Shown: piece after piece, positions 7,730-14,411 of the stretch | Layout of the letters: every line of letters starts with the position of its first letter | Position numbering within the stretch: position 1 is the first letter of the stretch | Source: Comamonadaceae bacterium | GTDB taxonomy: Bacteria > Pseudomonadota > Gammaproteobacteria > Burkholderiales > Burkholderiaceae | DNA length: 18,110 nucleotides | Reading direction: 5' to 3' | Assembly (NCBI GenBank): GCA_947505995.1 | Contig: CANNNB010000021.1 | Location: forward strand, 1 to 18,110 | Program-made: the position numbers and the translations under genes | Notes under the pieces: model-generated | The model's database searches: none | Seen by the model: only the letters and a program-made list of their open reading frames with translations | Told to the model about the DNA's origin: nothing

Positions 7730-8638
7730 TCACCCCCGCGGATGATGCTTGGCATGTAGGTTTTTCAATCTTTCTCGTGCCACATGCGTGTAAATGGTGG
7801 TGGTCGAAATATCGGCATGGCCCAGCAATACCTGAACCGACCTCAAATCAGCACCATGGTTAAGCAGGTGTGTGGCAAAAGCGTGTCTTAGGGTGTGTGG
7901 CGACAAGGGGGCTGTGATGCCAGAAAACACAGCATACTTTTTAATCAACTGCCAAAACATGATGCGCGACATAGCCGTTCCGGCTTTGGGGCCACTGGTG
8001 GTCACAAACAAATCATCTGTTTGCTTGGCAGCCAATATTGCGCCTCGGGCGCTTTGCATGTAAGCCATCAAACTGTCACGGGCCATATCACCAAAAGGCA
8101 CCAAGCGTTCCTTGCTACCTTTGCCCATGATGCGCAATACCCCATCATTCAAAGACATGTGCAAGGTTTTGAGTTTGACCAGCTCAGAAACTCGCAAGCC
8201 ACTGGCATACAGCAATTCCAGCATGGCTTTGTCGCGCAAGCCCAGGGCTGTATTGACATCGGGTGCAGAAAGCAAAGCATCCACCTGTTCTTCTGACAAA
8301 GTTTTAGGCACACGCAAGGCTTGCTTGGCTGCTAGCATTCTGAGCGTCGGGTCGACTTGAACAATGCGCTCGCGCAAGGCCCAGCGGTAATAGCGTTTAA
8401 AAACCGTTAATCGGCGATTGGCAGAGGTGGCTTTGGAAAGACTGTGGCGCGCGGCAAAATAGGCTTGCAAGTGCGACTCTTGCACCGCATTAAAATCAGT
8501 GCCCGAAGTTTGACTGAGCCACGCCGCCAAGGCCTCTAAATCTCGTCGGTATGCGGCCAAGGTATTGGCCGACAAACCGTCTTCTAGCCAAACCGCATCA
8601 ACAAAGCGGTCGATGGCGGCTTGACTATCTGAGCTCAT
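7730..8638 (-). CDS. xerD: site-specific tyrosine recombinase XerD
   Basis: XerD with XerC resolves chromosome dimers at dif, activated by FtsK at the septum. The 302-residue protein has the N-terminal SAM-like DNA-binding domain (IDRFVDAVWLEDGLSANTLAAY near the start, very close to E. coli XerD) and a complete catalytic set: Arg149, Lys173, His248, Arg251, His274 and Tyr283, with E. coli-like spacing. I take the ATG complementary to 8636-8638, which shares its A with the stop of the upstream tctC-like gene (TGATG); a TTG one codon earlier is possible. No att-like repeats or phage genes flank it, so this is the housekeeping recombinase. Being downstream of a binding-protein gene is unusual. 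Confidence 0.95.
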   Translation of the reverse strand: MSSDSQAAIDRFVDAVWLEDGLSANTLAAYRRDLEALAAWLSQTSGTDFNAVQESHLQAYFAARHSLSKATSANRRLTVFKRYYRWALRERIVQVDPTLRMLAAKQALRVPKTLSEEQVDALLSAPDVNTALGLRDKAMLELLYASGLRVSELVKLKTLHMSLNDGVLRIMGKGSKERLVPFGDMARDSLMAYMQSARGAILAAKQTDDLFVTTSGPKAGTAMSRIMFWQLIKKYAVFSGITAPLSPHTLRHAFATHLLNHGADLRSVQVLLGHADISTTTIYTHVARERLKNLHAKHHPRG

Positions 8639-9615
8639 CAATCGAGTCGGAGTTTTTGAGTGTCTACTACATTTTTGTAGACATCAAATTCAGCTTTAAT
8701 TTGAGCAGCAAACTGCTCAGGCGTGTTGGCAATAACGATCGAGCCCGTGTCTTCAATGCGCTTGCGAACGGCTGGATCTTCTAAGGCTTTTTTCACACCA
8801 CTGCTGACTTTATCGACCACTTCTTTCGGCAAATTCTTTGGGCCCAAAATGCCGTAGTAAGCCATGCGATTGACAGGCTCCAAGCCAATTTCTTTGAAGG
8901 TGGGCACATTGGGCAACTGCGCCAAACGTTGCGGTGCAGCCACCACAATGGGGATTAATTTTCCTGCTTGAATGAATGGCAGTGCTGAAGGCAAGTTGTC
9001 AAAAATAATGAGCACCTGACCCGCTACTGTGTCGTTCAAGGCTGGGCCAGCACCCCGATAAGGAATGTGTGTAATGAAAACGCCCGCCAAGCTTTTCCAA
9101 AGCTCAGTTTGCAAATGGCCTATGCCACCTGTGCCAGAGGATGAGTATGAATATTTACCTGGATTTTTTTTCAACTCAGTTAAAAAATCTTTGTAGTTGC
9201 GCGCTGGAAAACTTGGATGTACCGCAATCACATTGGGGGTGGCCGCAATGTTGATGATAGGCGTAAAGTCTGTAATGGGGTTGTATGGATTTTTAGGATT
9301 GATGGCTGGGTTGGCTGCGGTTGTAGAAACTGTAGCCATGCCCAAGGCGTAACCATCGGGCGCAGAGCGAACCGTTTCTTGGGCGCCCACCACACCACCA
9401 CCTCCCGCCTTGTTTTCAACAATTACCGACTGCCCCAATGCCTTGCCCAAAGGATCGGCTATGACGCGCGCCACGATGTCGGTGGTTCCGCCTGGTGCGA
9501 AAGGCACCTGCAACTTAATGACTTTGTTCGGATAATTTTGCGCCCAAACAGGGCTAGAAGTGGCACCAAAGACAACACACACTGATGCTGCTATCAAACT
9601 CAAACGACGGTTCAT
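8638..9615 (-). CDS. Bug/TctC-family tripartite tricarboxylate transporter substrate-binding protein
   Basis: The 325-residue protein is a periplasmic solute-binding protein of the Bug family, very numerous in Burkholderiales. It has a Sec signal (MNRRLSLIAASVCVVFGATS, cleavage expected after VWA at residues 23-25). The mature part begins with QNYPNKVIKLQVPFAPGGTTDIVAR, whose PFAPGG-D loop contacts the carboxylate ligand. RSAPDGYALGM and HIPYRGAGPALNDTVAGQV are also family signatures. The ligand is probably a small carboxylate, amide or vitamin-like acid, but not predictable. No tctA/tctB membrane genes are nearby, so it is an orphan that would share a permease. AGGAG lies 5 nt before the ATG. 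It overlaps xerD by one base. Confidence 0.93.
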   Translation of the reverse strand: MNRRLSLIAASVCVVFGATSSPVWAQNYPNKVIKLQVPFAPGGTTDIVARVIADPLGKALGQSVIVENKAGGGGVVGAQETVRSAPDGYALGMATVSTTAANPAINPKNPYNPITDFTPIINIAATPNVIAVHPSFPARNYKDFLTELKKNPGKYSYSSSGTGGIGHLQTELWKSLAGVFITHIPYRGAGPALNDTVAGQVLIIFDNLPSALPFIQAGKLIPIVVAAPQRLAQLPNVPTFKEIGLEPVNRMAYYGILGPKNLPKEVVDKVSSGVKKALEDPAVRKRIEDTGSIVIANTPEQFAAQIKAEFDVYKNVVDTQKLRLD

Positions 9616-9620
9616 TAAAA

Positions 9621-9625
9621 CTCCT
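9621..9625 (-). promoter_or_regulatory. Shine-Dalgarno site of tctC-like gene
   Basis: AGGAG on the minus strand (complement of 9621-9625) sits 5 nt before the ATG whose complement is 9613-9615. It is one of the strongest ribosome sites in the window and fixes this start. It also contrasts with the divergent AEC gene, which lacks one. Confidence 0.75.
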
Positions 9626-9642
9626 ATAAATGACTACTTAGC

Positions 9643-9671
9643 ATCATAAGCAATATCCGCCCCAATTTGAA
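9643..9671 (-). promoter_or_regulatory. candidate promoter for tctC-like/xerD unit
   Basis: On the minus strand TTCAAA (complement of 9666-9671, 4 of 6 matches to -35) is separated by 17 bp from TATGAT (complement of 9643-9648, 5 of 6 matches to -10). Transcription would begin near 9636, leaving an ordinary leader of about 20 nt that contains the AGGAG site. Confidence 0.5.
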
Positions 9672-9695
9672 TGCAGATACCGCAAAGACAAGCGT

Positions 9696-9701
9696 TATGC
9701 T
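9696..9701 (+). promoter_or_regulatory. possible -10 hexamer for AEC permease, leaderless arrangement
   Basis: TATGCT ends 6 nt before the GTG at 9708. No Shine-Dalgarno sequence precedes the GTG (the sequence is CTACTGGG). The hexamer is an inexact match and no strong -35 box is visible, so this is the weakest of the five similar cases in the window. Confidence 0.3.
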
Positions 9702-9707
9702 ACTGGG

Positions 9708-10625
9708 GTGAACTACGCTCAGCTTTTACTCCCAGATTTTTCCCTGATTTTGTGCGGTTACTTTTTGTGCCGGTACAGCCCCCTGAATCGACCCCTTTGG
9801 CAACAAGTCGAATTTCTGGTTTATTACTTTTTGTTTCCAATTTTGCTGTTTCACTCCATTGTGAAAAGCCCCTTAGACATCCAAGCAACGTCTAGCTTTT
9901 TGCTGGCTGGATTGGCAATGGGCTTTTCGGCCATTTTGATCAGTAACAGCATGCCTTACTGGCCCTGGATTGGCAGCAAAATAGACCGCAGAGATCACGC
10001 TGCCAGCGCCCAAATTGGCTTCAGATTCAATTCATTCATCGCGCTGGCCTTGGTAGAACGTTTAACAGGCAGTGAAGGCTTGTTGCTCATCGCAGTGCTC
10101 ATTGGCTTTTGTGTTCCCATGTTCAATGTGGGCGCTGTTTGGCCTATGGCACGTCAAGGCGAATCGGGGTTTCTGCGTGAACTGATTCGCAACCCCCTTA
10201 TTTTGGCCACCACCAGTGGTTTGGCATTTAATTTACTGGGCTTGCGAGTGCCCGAGGTGCTAGACCCAAGCTTGTCGCGAATTGGCGCGGCTTCGTTGGC
10301 ATTGGGTCTCATGTCAGCAGGCGCCGGCATGGAATTGAAGGCCCTGAACCAGGGTAAATTGTTGGGCACCGCGGTACTCACAGTAAAGCACTTGGTGGTC
10401 CCTTGTTTGGCTTGGACATTGGCTCAGCTTTTCCAACTGTCCCCTTTGCAAACCACTGTGCTGCTTATTTTTTCAGGCTTGCCTACAGCCTCCACATGCT
10501 ATGTGCTGGCATCCAGAATGGGCTACAACGGCGCTTATGTTGCGGGCCTTGTCACGTTGTCCACACTGCTAGGTGTTTTGAGTTTGCCGTTTGCTTTGGG
10601 CGTGCTAGGTGGCTTGCAGTTTTAA
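9708..10625 (+). CDS. AEC (auxin efflux carrier) family permease
   Basis: The 305-residue protein is almost wholly hydrophobic, with about ten predicted membrane segments in two halves, as in the AEC family of secondary carriers (relatives of malate and malonate permeases and YfdV). Typical features are the Asn/Pro-containing helices FLVYYFLFPILLFHS near the N-terminus, RNPLILATTSGLAFNLLG in the second half, and the late segment FSGLPTASTCYVLASRMG. The substrate is probably an organic anion. Initiation is at GTG 9708; the ATG at 9697 is out of frame. It is divergent from the tctC-like gene, so both could serve carboxylate transport, although that is only suggested by proximity. Its TAA overlaps that of queG on the other strand. 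Confidence 0.87.
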   Translation: MNYAQLLLPDFSLILCGYFLCRYSPLNRPLWQQVEFLVYYFLFPILLFHSIVKSPLDIQATSSFLLAGLAMGFSAILISNSMPYWPWIGSKIDRRDHAASAQIGFRFNSFIALALVERLTGSEGLLLIAVLIGFCVPMFNVGAVWPMARQGESGFLRELIRNPLILATTSGLAFNLLGLRVPEVLDPSLSRIGAASLALGLMSAGAGMELKALNQGKLLGTAVLTVKHLVVPCLAWTLAQLFQLSPLQTTVLLIFSGLPTASTCYVLASRMGYNGAYVAGLVTLSTLLGVLSLPFALGVLGGLQF

Positions 10626-11767
10626 TTTCCTTGGGCCAGTGACCAGGCCACTTGTTCTTGAACCACAGGGTCTGGATGCGACAACCAGGGCAACAAAGCA
10701 GCCGCCAACGCGGCTGCATCTTCAGCCGAAATTTTTCCAGTTTGAGTTTTAACTTCCCTCAATGCATTGCCCGCAGCCAGGGCCACGTTCCGAATCCACC
10801 TTGCATGGCCAATACGACGTATGGCACTGCCTTGGGTCATGGCCAAAAAAGTAGCCTCATCCCATTGAAGTAACTCTTGCAACTGAGGTGCCTTCAAGGG
10901 TTCGCGAGCGTCAAAGTCTGGCAGGGTACTTCGCTTGGCGTATTTGTTCCAAGGACAAGCCCATTGGCAATCGTCACATCCATAAATTCGATTGCCAATG
11001 AGGGGGCGAAGTTCATGTGGAATTTCACCTGCGTGTTCTATCGTCAGGTAAGAAATACAACGTCTAGCATCCAACTGATACGGCGCCACAATGGCTTGGG
11101 TTGGACACAAGTCGATGCAAGATGTACATGATCCGCAATGCGAGGTGATAGCCTTCGTTTCGGGCAAGGCAAGATCGACAAACAACTCCCCCAGAAAGAA
11201 AAAGGAGCCAGCCTCTCTTTGTAATACCAATGTGTTTTTGCCGCGCCAGCCCTGACCACTTCGAACCGCTAACTCGGCCTCCATGACCGGCGCAGAATCG
11301 GTAAACGCTCTATGCCCGAAGGGACCTATCAATTCGGCCAAGCGAAGTTGGAGTTTTTGCAGTCGACTTCTCATCACCTTGTGATAGTCCCGTCCTCTGG
11401 CATAAACCGAAACCACCCCTTGGGTAGGCCGGTTCAATGCTTGCGCTTCTAACTCAGCCGACAATTCAGGCACATTGCCAGGCAAGTAATCCATCTGAAC
11501 CGTGATGACACTGAGTGTGCCAGGCACCAATTCTGCTGGCCTGGCGCGTTTTAGCCCATGGCTTGCCATATAGTTCATGCTGCCATGGAAGCCAGCAGCC
11601 AGCCAAGCTTGAAGCCCTGGCTCGGCTTCTGTCAAATTCACACTTGAGACGCCAATTTGAGAAAATCCCAGTTCCTGAGCGGCAATTTGCAACTCAGACC
11701 ACAAAGCGGCAATATCGATTGCGCCTGTGCTTGAAGTACCAGAAAGAGAATGATGCGTGTTGTTCAC
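10622..11767 (-). CDS. queG: epoxyqueuosine reductase QueG
   Basis: QueG is a cobalamin-dependent iron-sulfur enzyme that reduces epoxyqueuosine to queuosine at tRNA position 34. The 381-residue protein has the catalytic Asp157 in FTDSAPVMEAELA. The first [4Fe-4S] set is C211-x2-C214-x2-C217-x3-C221. The second involves C264-x2-C267-x3-C271, with Cys237 nearby in RRCISYLTIEH. A HEAT-like alanine-rich C-terminus follows, for tRNA binding. The start is a GTG (complement of 11765-11767), since the only later candidate, TTG at codon 22, would shorten the N-terminus compared with E. coli QueG. Its 5' end overlaps the divergent tsaE by 18 nt. The 3' end overlaps the AEC gene by 4 nt. Confidence 0.95.
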   Translation of the reverse strand: MNNTHHSLSGTSSTGAIDIAALWSELQIAAQELGFSQIGVSSVNLTEAEPGLQAWLAAGFHGSMNYMASHGLKRARPAELVPGTLSVITVQMDYLPGNVPELSAELEAQALNRPTQGVVSVYARGRDYHKVMRSRLQKLQLRLAELIGPFGHRAFTDSAPVMEAELAVRSGQGWRGKNTLVLQREAGSFFFLGELFVDLALPETKAITSHCGSCTSCIDLCPTQAIVAPYQLDARRCISYLTIEHAGEIPHELRPLIGNRIYGCDDCQWACPWNKYAKRSTLPDFDAREPLKAPQLQELLQWDEATFLAMTQGSAIRRIGHARWIRNVALAAGNALREVKTQTGKISAEDAAALAAALLPWLSHPDPVVQEQVAWSLAQGN

Positions 11768-12370
11768 CCTGTGATTGTAGGAACTCCCGAGCCCCTTGGT
11801 TCGGCAAGTTGGCTATGGTCGGACGAAAACCATACACAGAAATTTGCGCAAGCTCTGGCTCAGCAAGTGGCCATCAGGGACGCCTACATCGAACTTCAAG
11901 GTGATCTAGGTGCTGGCAAAACCACTTTTGTCAGGCACCTGTTGAAGGCACTTGGGGTAGAAGGACGCATTAAAAGCCCAACCTATGCTGTGGTGGAACC
12001 CCATGAGGCAAGGCTTTTCCCGGCTGCTTCTCAATTCACGCGCTCAAGTGTTCCAGTGAGCACTGACATTGTGAACATATGGCATTTTGATTTCTATCGC
12101 TTCAACGATCCTCAAGAATTTGAAGAGGCCGGCTTCCGCGATTTATTTGCCAGTCATGGCTTGAAAATAGCAGAATGGCCCGAACAAGCACTCGGCATGT
12201 TGCCAGTTGCAGATTTGAAACTGGCAATAACCGTCAACGAACAAGAAGGCCGTTTAGTCATTTGCGAAACACACACGCCAAAAGGGCTTTCCATTTTGCA
12301 TGGCTTGCTGAATTTAAGGCCCGCCATTGAAAACCTCCAAGCCGCCAACCATGCCACTCCAAAGACGTGA
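11750..12370 (+). CDS. tsaE: tRNA threonylcarbamoyladenosine biosynthesis ATPase TsaE
   Basis: TsaE is the small ATPase that works with TsaB, TsaC and TsaD to place t6A at position 37 of ANN-decoding tRNAs. The 206-residue product has the Walker A motif GDLGAGKTT (51-59), KSPTYAVVEP (75-84), WHFDFYRF (111-118) and AEWPEQ (141-146), all family signatures. Between VVEP and WHFDFYR there are about 27 residues where the E. coli protein has about 9, an insertion of roughly 18 residues (Ser/Val/Ala-rich), and the C-terminus is also extended. Two adjacent ATGs (11750, 11753) follow a purine-rich AGAAAGAG; the second has the better spacing. It overlaps queG head to head and amiC tail to head. Confidence 0.94.
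   Translation: MMRVVHPVIVGTPEPLGSASWLWSDENHTQKFAQALAQQVAIRDAYIELQGDLGAGKTTFVRHLLKALGVEGRIKSPTYAVVEPHEARLFPAASQFTRSSVPVSTDIVNIWHFDFYRFNDPQEFEEAGFRDLFASHGLKIAEWPEQALGMLPVADLKLAITVNEQEGRLVICETHTPKGLSILHGLLNLRPAIENLQAANHATPKT
11774..11779 (-). promoter_or_regulatory. -10 hexamer for queG, leaderless arrangement
   Basis: TACAAT on the minus strand (5 of 6 consensus bases) is followed by CACAGG and then the GTG start of queG, a 6-nt gap. The site lies inside the coding region of tsaE. No separate ribosome site at proper spacing is seen (AGG touches the GTG). No convincing -35 box is present. Confidence 0.45.
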
Positions 12371-13664
12371 TTGGTTAAAAGCATCTGGCCTAGCCCTGAT
12401 GCTAGGTTGGACCGACATTTGCCGAGGTGCCAGCTTGCTGGCGGTCAGAGTGTGGCCTGCCAAAGACTATTCACGGGTCACCTTGGAATCAGATGTTGCT
12501 TTGAAAACCAAGTACACGTTTGTACCTTCACCACCCCGCTTGGCAATTGACATTGAAGGCTTGGATTTAAATCCTTCCATCAAAGAATGGGTCGGGAAAA
12601 TCAAACCAGATGACCCCAACATCACTGGTGTGCGTGTCGCTCAAAACAGCCCCGGTGTGGTGCGCATGGTGTTTGATTTGAAGCAAGCTGTACAACCGCA
12701 AGTTTTTTCACTGATGCCAGTAGGTACTTATCAACACCGATTGGTCTTGGATCTTTACCCAAGCACGCCTGTGGACCCTTTAGAGAGTTGGATTGCAGAA
12801 CGCACTCAAAGCGCCGATGCTTTAAGTGACTGGCTCAACAAAAATCCAAACGCAGGCTCAACCAATGCACCAGCCCTCGCCACTCAAAACGGACAAGCTC
12901 CTTCAGTTGGCCAACCTGCGTTACAAGCCGCCCCCATCACTGACAGACTGATTGTGGTGGCCATTGATGCTGGCCATGGCGGCGAAGACCCTGGTGCCAT
13001 TGGCCCCAATGGCACCAAGGAAAAAGATGTGGTGCTTCAAATCGCTTTGAAGCTTCGGGATCGAATCAATGCCAGCCAAGTCAAGGGCAGTCCCATGCGC
13101 GCCTACCTGACGCGCGATGCAGATTACTTTGTACCTCTGCATGTTCGCGTCCAAAAAGCCAGAAAAGTGCAAGCCGATTTATTTGTGAGTGTGCATGCAG
13201 ATGCATTTTTCACACCCAACGCAAAAGGTGCCAGTGTGTTTGCATTGAGCCATGGCGCAGCCTCAAGCAGTGCTGCCCGATGGATGGCATCTCAAGAAAA
13301 CAAAGCCGACCTGATTGGCGGCATGAATTTCGGTGTGAAAGATTCTCAAGTGCAGCAAGCTCTGCTTGACATGAGTACATCTGCTCAAATTAAGGACAGT
13401 TTGAATTTGGGGGGCGCCATTTTGCGAGAAATTGGCAATGTGGGAAGGCTCCACAAACCCAGAGTGGAGCAAGCTGGTTTTGCCGTCTTAAAAGCCCCCG
13501 ATATACCAAGTGTCTTGGTCGAAACTGCCTTTATCAGCAATCCCGATGAAGAAGCCAAATTGTCAGATGACAATTATCAAAACACCATCGCTGATGCTCT
13601 GGTGAAAGGCTTGCAAAAATACTTTGAACGAAACCCACCCTTGGCCCGAAAACGGTCCACTTAA
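12351..13664 (+). CDS. amiC: N-acetylmuramoyl-L-alanine amidase AmiC-type (Tat signal, AMIN and Amidase_3 domains)
   Basis: This periplasmic zinc amidase cuts the peptide from MurNAc to split septal peptidoglycan. The 437 residues comprise a twin-arginine signal (QRRDWLKASGLALMLG, residues 4-19), an AMIN domain (about 28-137) for septal targeting, a low-complexity linker (about 165-197), and an Amidase_3 domain (about 198-425). The zinc ligands are His209 (DAGHGG), Glu224 and His282 (VHADA), and Glu391 (LVETAFISNP) is catalytic. A helical insert between about 298 and 355 is typical of EnvC/NlpD-activated amidases. I use the ATG at 12351, overlapping tsaE by 20 nt. A TTG at 12327 has AAGG 7 nt upstream and could be the true start, adding 8 residues. 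AmiB is the E. coli neighbour of tsaE. Confidence 0.92.
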   Translation: MPLQRRDWLKASGLALMLGWTDICRGASLLAVRVWPAKDYSRVTLESDVALKTKYTFVPSPPRLAIDIEGLDLNPSIKEWVGKIKPDDPNITGVRVAQNSPGVVRMVFDLKQAVQPQVFSLMPVGTYQHRLVLDLYPSTPVDPLESWIAERTQSADALSDWLNKNPNAGSTNAPALATQNGQAPSVGQPALQAAPITDRLIVVAIDAGHGGEDPGAIGPNGTKEKDVVLQIALKLRDRINASQVKGSPMRAYLTRDADYFVPLHVRVQKARKVQADLFVSVHADAFFTPNAKGASVFALSHGAASSSAARWMASQENKADLIGGMNFGVKDSQVQQALLDMSTSAQIKDSLNLGGAILREIGNVGRLHKPRVEQAGFAVLKAPDIPSVLVETAFISNPDEEAKLSDDNYQNTIADALVKGLQKYFERNPPLARKRST

Positions 13665-13676
13665 AGTGGTATCTAT

Positions 13677-14312
13677 TTAAGATCGCTGAGCGCGCCAAGC
13701 ACCCCAAAGTGCGAACAAGCCTGGGACGAAAATCATGGCCCAAATGATTTGACTAAGATGTGCCTTTACAAACTCGGTTTCGCCAAAGAGATAGCCAGCT
13801 CCCGTAAGGCCGCAAACCCAAATTAAACCGCCAGACACATTGAACAAGACGAAGCGTGAAGGCGTCATGGCAGCAACGCCCGCGACAAAGGGAACAAATG
13901 TGCGAATAAACGGCATGAAGCGTGCCAGTACGATAGTGATACCGCCATAGGTTTCGTAAAAGTTGTGAGCTTTGTCAAAAGCGGCTCGGTTGAAAAATCG
14001 AGAGTTTTCCCACTGAAAAACCTTGGGTCCAAAGTACCTGCCAATGCGGTAATTCAACTGGTCGCCAGAAATGGCGGCAATGACCAACAAAACCATGACC
14101 AACGGCAGGCTTAAAAGTCCTGTGCCACAGAGGGTTCCCACTACAAAAAGCAGGGAATCCCCTGGCAAAAAGGGCATGACCACCAGGCCGGTTTCTACAA
14201 AAATGATGAGAAACAAAAGGGCGTAGACCCAAGCCCCATATTGGGTCACAAACGTTTCCAAATAACGGTCAACGTGAAGAATAAAATCCAACAATAGCAT
14301 CAAGGTGTCCAT
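13677..14312 (-). CDS. DedA family membrane protein
   Basis: DedA proteins are inner-membrane carriers with re-entrant loops; several recycle undecaprenyl phosphate or flip phospholipids, and they support membrane potential and envelope integrity. The 211-residue protein has Glu40 in FVETGLVV, FLPGDSLLF (48-56), GDQLNYRIGRYFG (83-95) and the motif RFMPFIRTFVPFVAG (131-145) with Arg131 and Arg137, as in the family. It sits on the opposite strand between amiC and mutL, interrupting a run that is collinear in E. coli. The ATG is directly preceded by GAGG with no spacing, so that cannot serve it; an alternative ATG 12 nt downstream is possible. A -10-like GATAAT suggests a leaderless message. Confidence 0.93.
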   Translation of the reverse strand: MDTLMLLLDFILHVDRYLETFVTQYGAWVYALLFLIIFVETGLVVMPFLPGDSLLFVVGTLCGTGLLSLPLVMVLLVIAAISGDQLNYRIGRYFGPKVFQWENSRFFNRAAFDKAHNFYETYGGITIVLARFMPFIRTFVPFVAGVAAMTPSRFVLFNVSGGLIWVCGLTGAGYLFGETEFVKAHLSQIIWAMIFVPGLFALWGAWRAQRS

Positions 14313-14318
14313 CCTCGG

Positions 14319-14345
14319 ATTATCCCTTGCTTGTCAGATTGTCAG
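14319..14345 (-). promoter_or_regulatory. candidate dedA promoter, leaderless arrangement
   Basis: On the minus strand CTGACA (complement of 14340-14345, 5 of 6 matches to -35) is followed after 15 bp by GATAAT (complement of 14319-14324, 5 of 6 matches to -10) and then CCGAGG and the ATG. The predicted transcription start falls on the ATG. The short spacer is the weak point. Confidence 0.5.
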
Positions 14346-14346
14346 A
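14331..14346. repeat. tandem 8-bp direct repeat in dedA-mutL gap
   Basis: TTGTCAGA occurs twice back to back (14331-14338, 14339-14346). On the minus strand each copy contains CTGACA, and the distal copy serves as the candidate -35 of dedA. It is either a small slippage duplication or a paired regulator site. Confidence 0.6.
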
Positions 14347-14399
14347 ACCTTCTACCTCAATTCCAAAAACACAACAGGTCATACTCGCCTCCAAGCACC

Positions 14400-14405
14400 T
14401 ACAAT
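14400..14405 (+). promoter_or_regulatory. -10 hexamer for mutL, leaderless arrangement
   Basis: TACAAT (5 of 6 consensus bases) is followed by TTGAGC and then the ATG at 14412, a gap of 6 nt. No Shine-Dalgarno sequence is present and no good -35 box is visible 16-18 bp upstream. The position suggests transcription starting at the ATG. Confidence 0.45.
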
Positions 14406-14411
14406 TTGAGC

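Noticed and set aside
7895..8296. 133-codon plus-strand frame antisense to xerD
   Set aside because: It is fully inside the conserved catalytic domain of XerD, has no ribosome site and no recognisable motif.
7730..8638. Tyrosine recombinase as a sign of an integrated element
   Set aside because: The protein is a close match to housekeeping XerD, and there are no flanking direct repeats, tRNA target or cargo genes.
13657..13669. CCACTTAAAGTGG palindrome at the amiC stop as a terminator
   Set aside because: Only 5 base pairs can form around a 3-nt loop and no T-run follows; it is too weak to call.
14331..14411. N-terminal extension of MutL from a TTG at 14331
   Set aside because: The 27 added residues do not resemble MutL, no ribosome site is present, and the region holds the dedA and mutL promoter elements.
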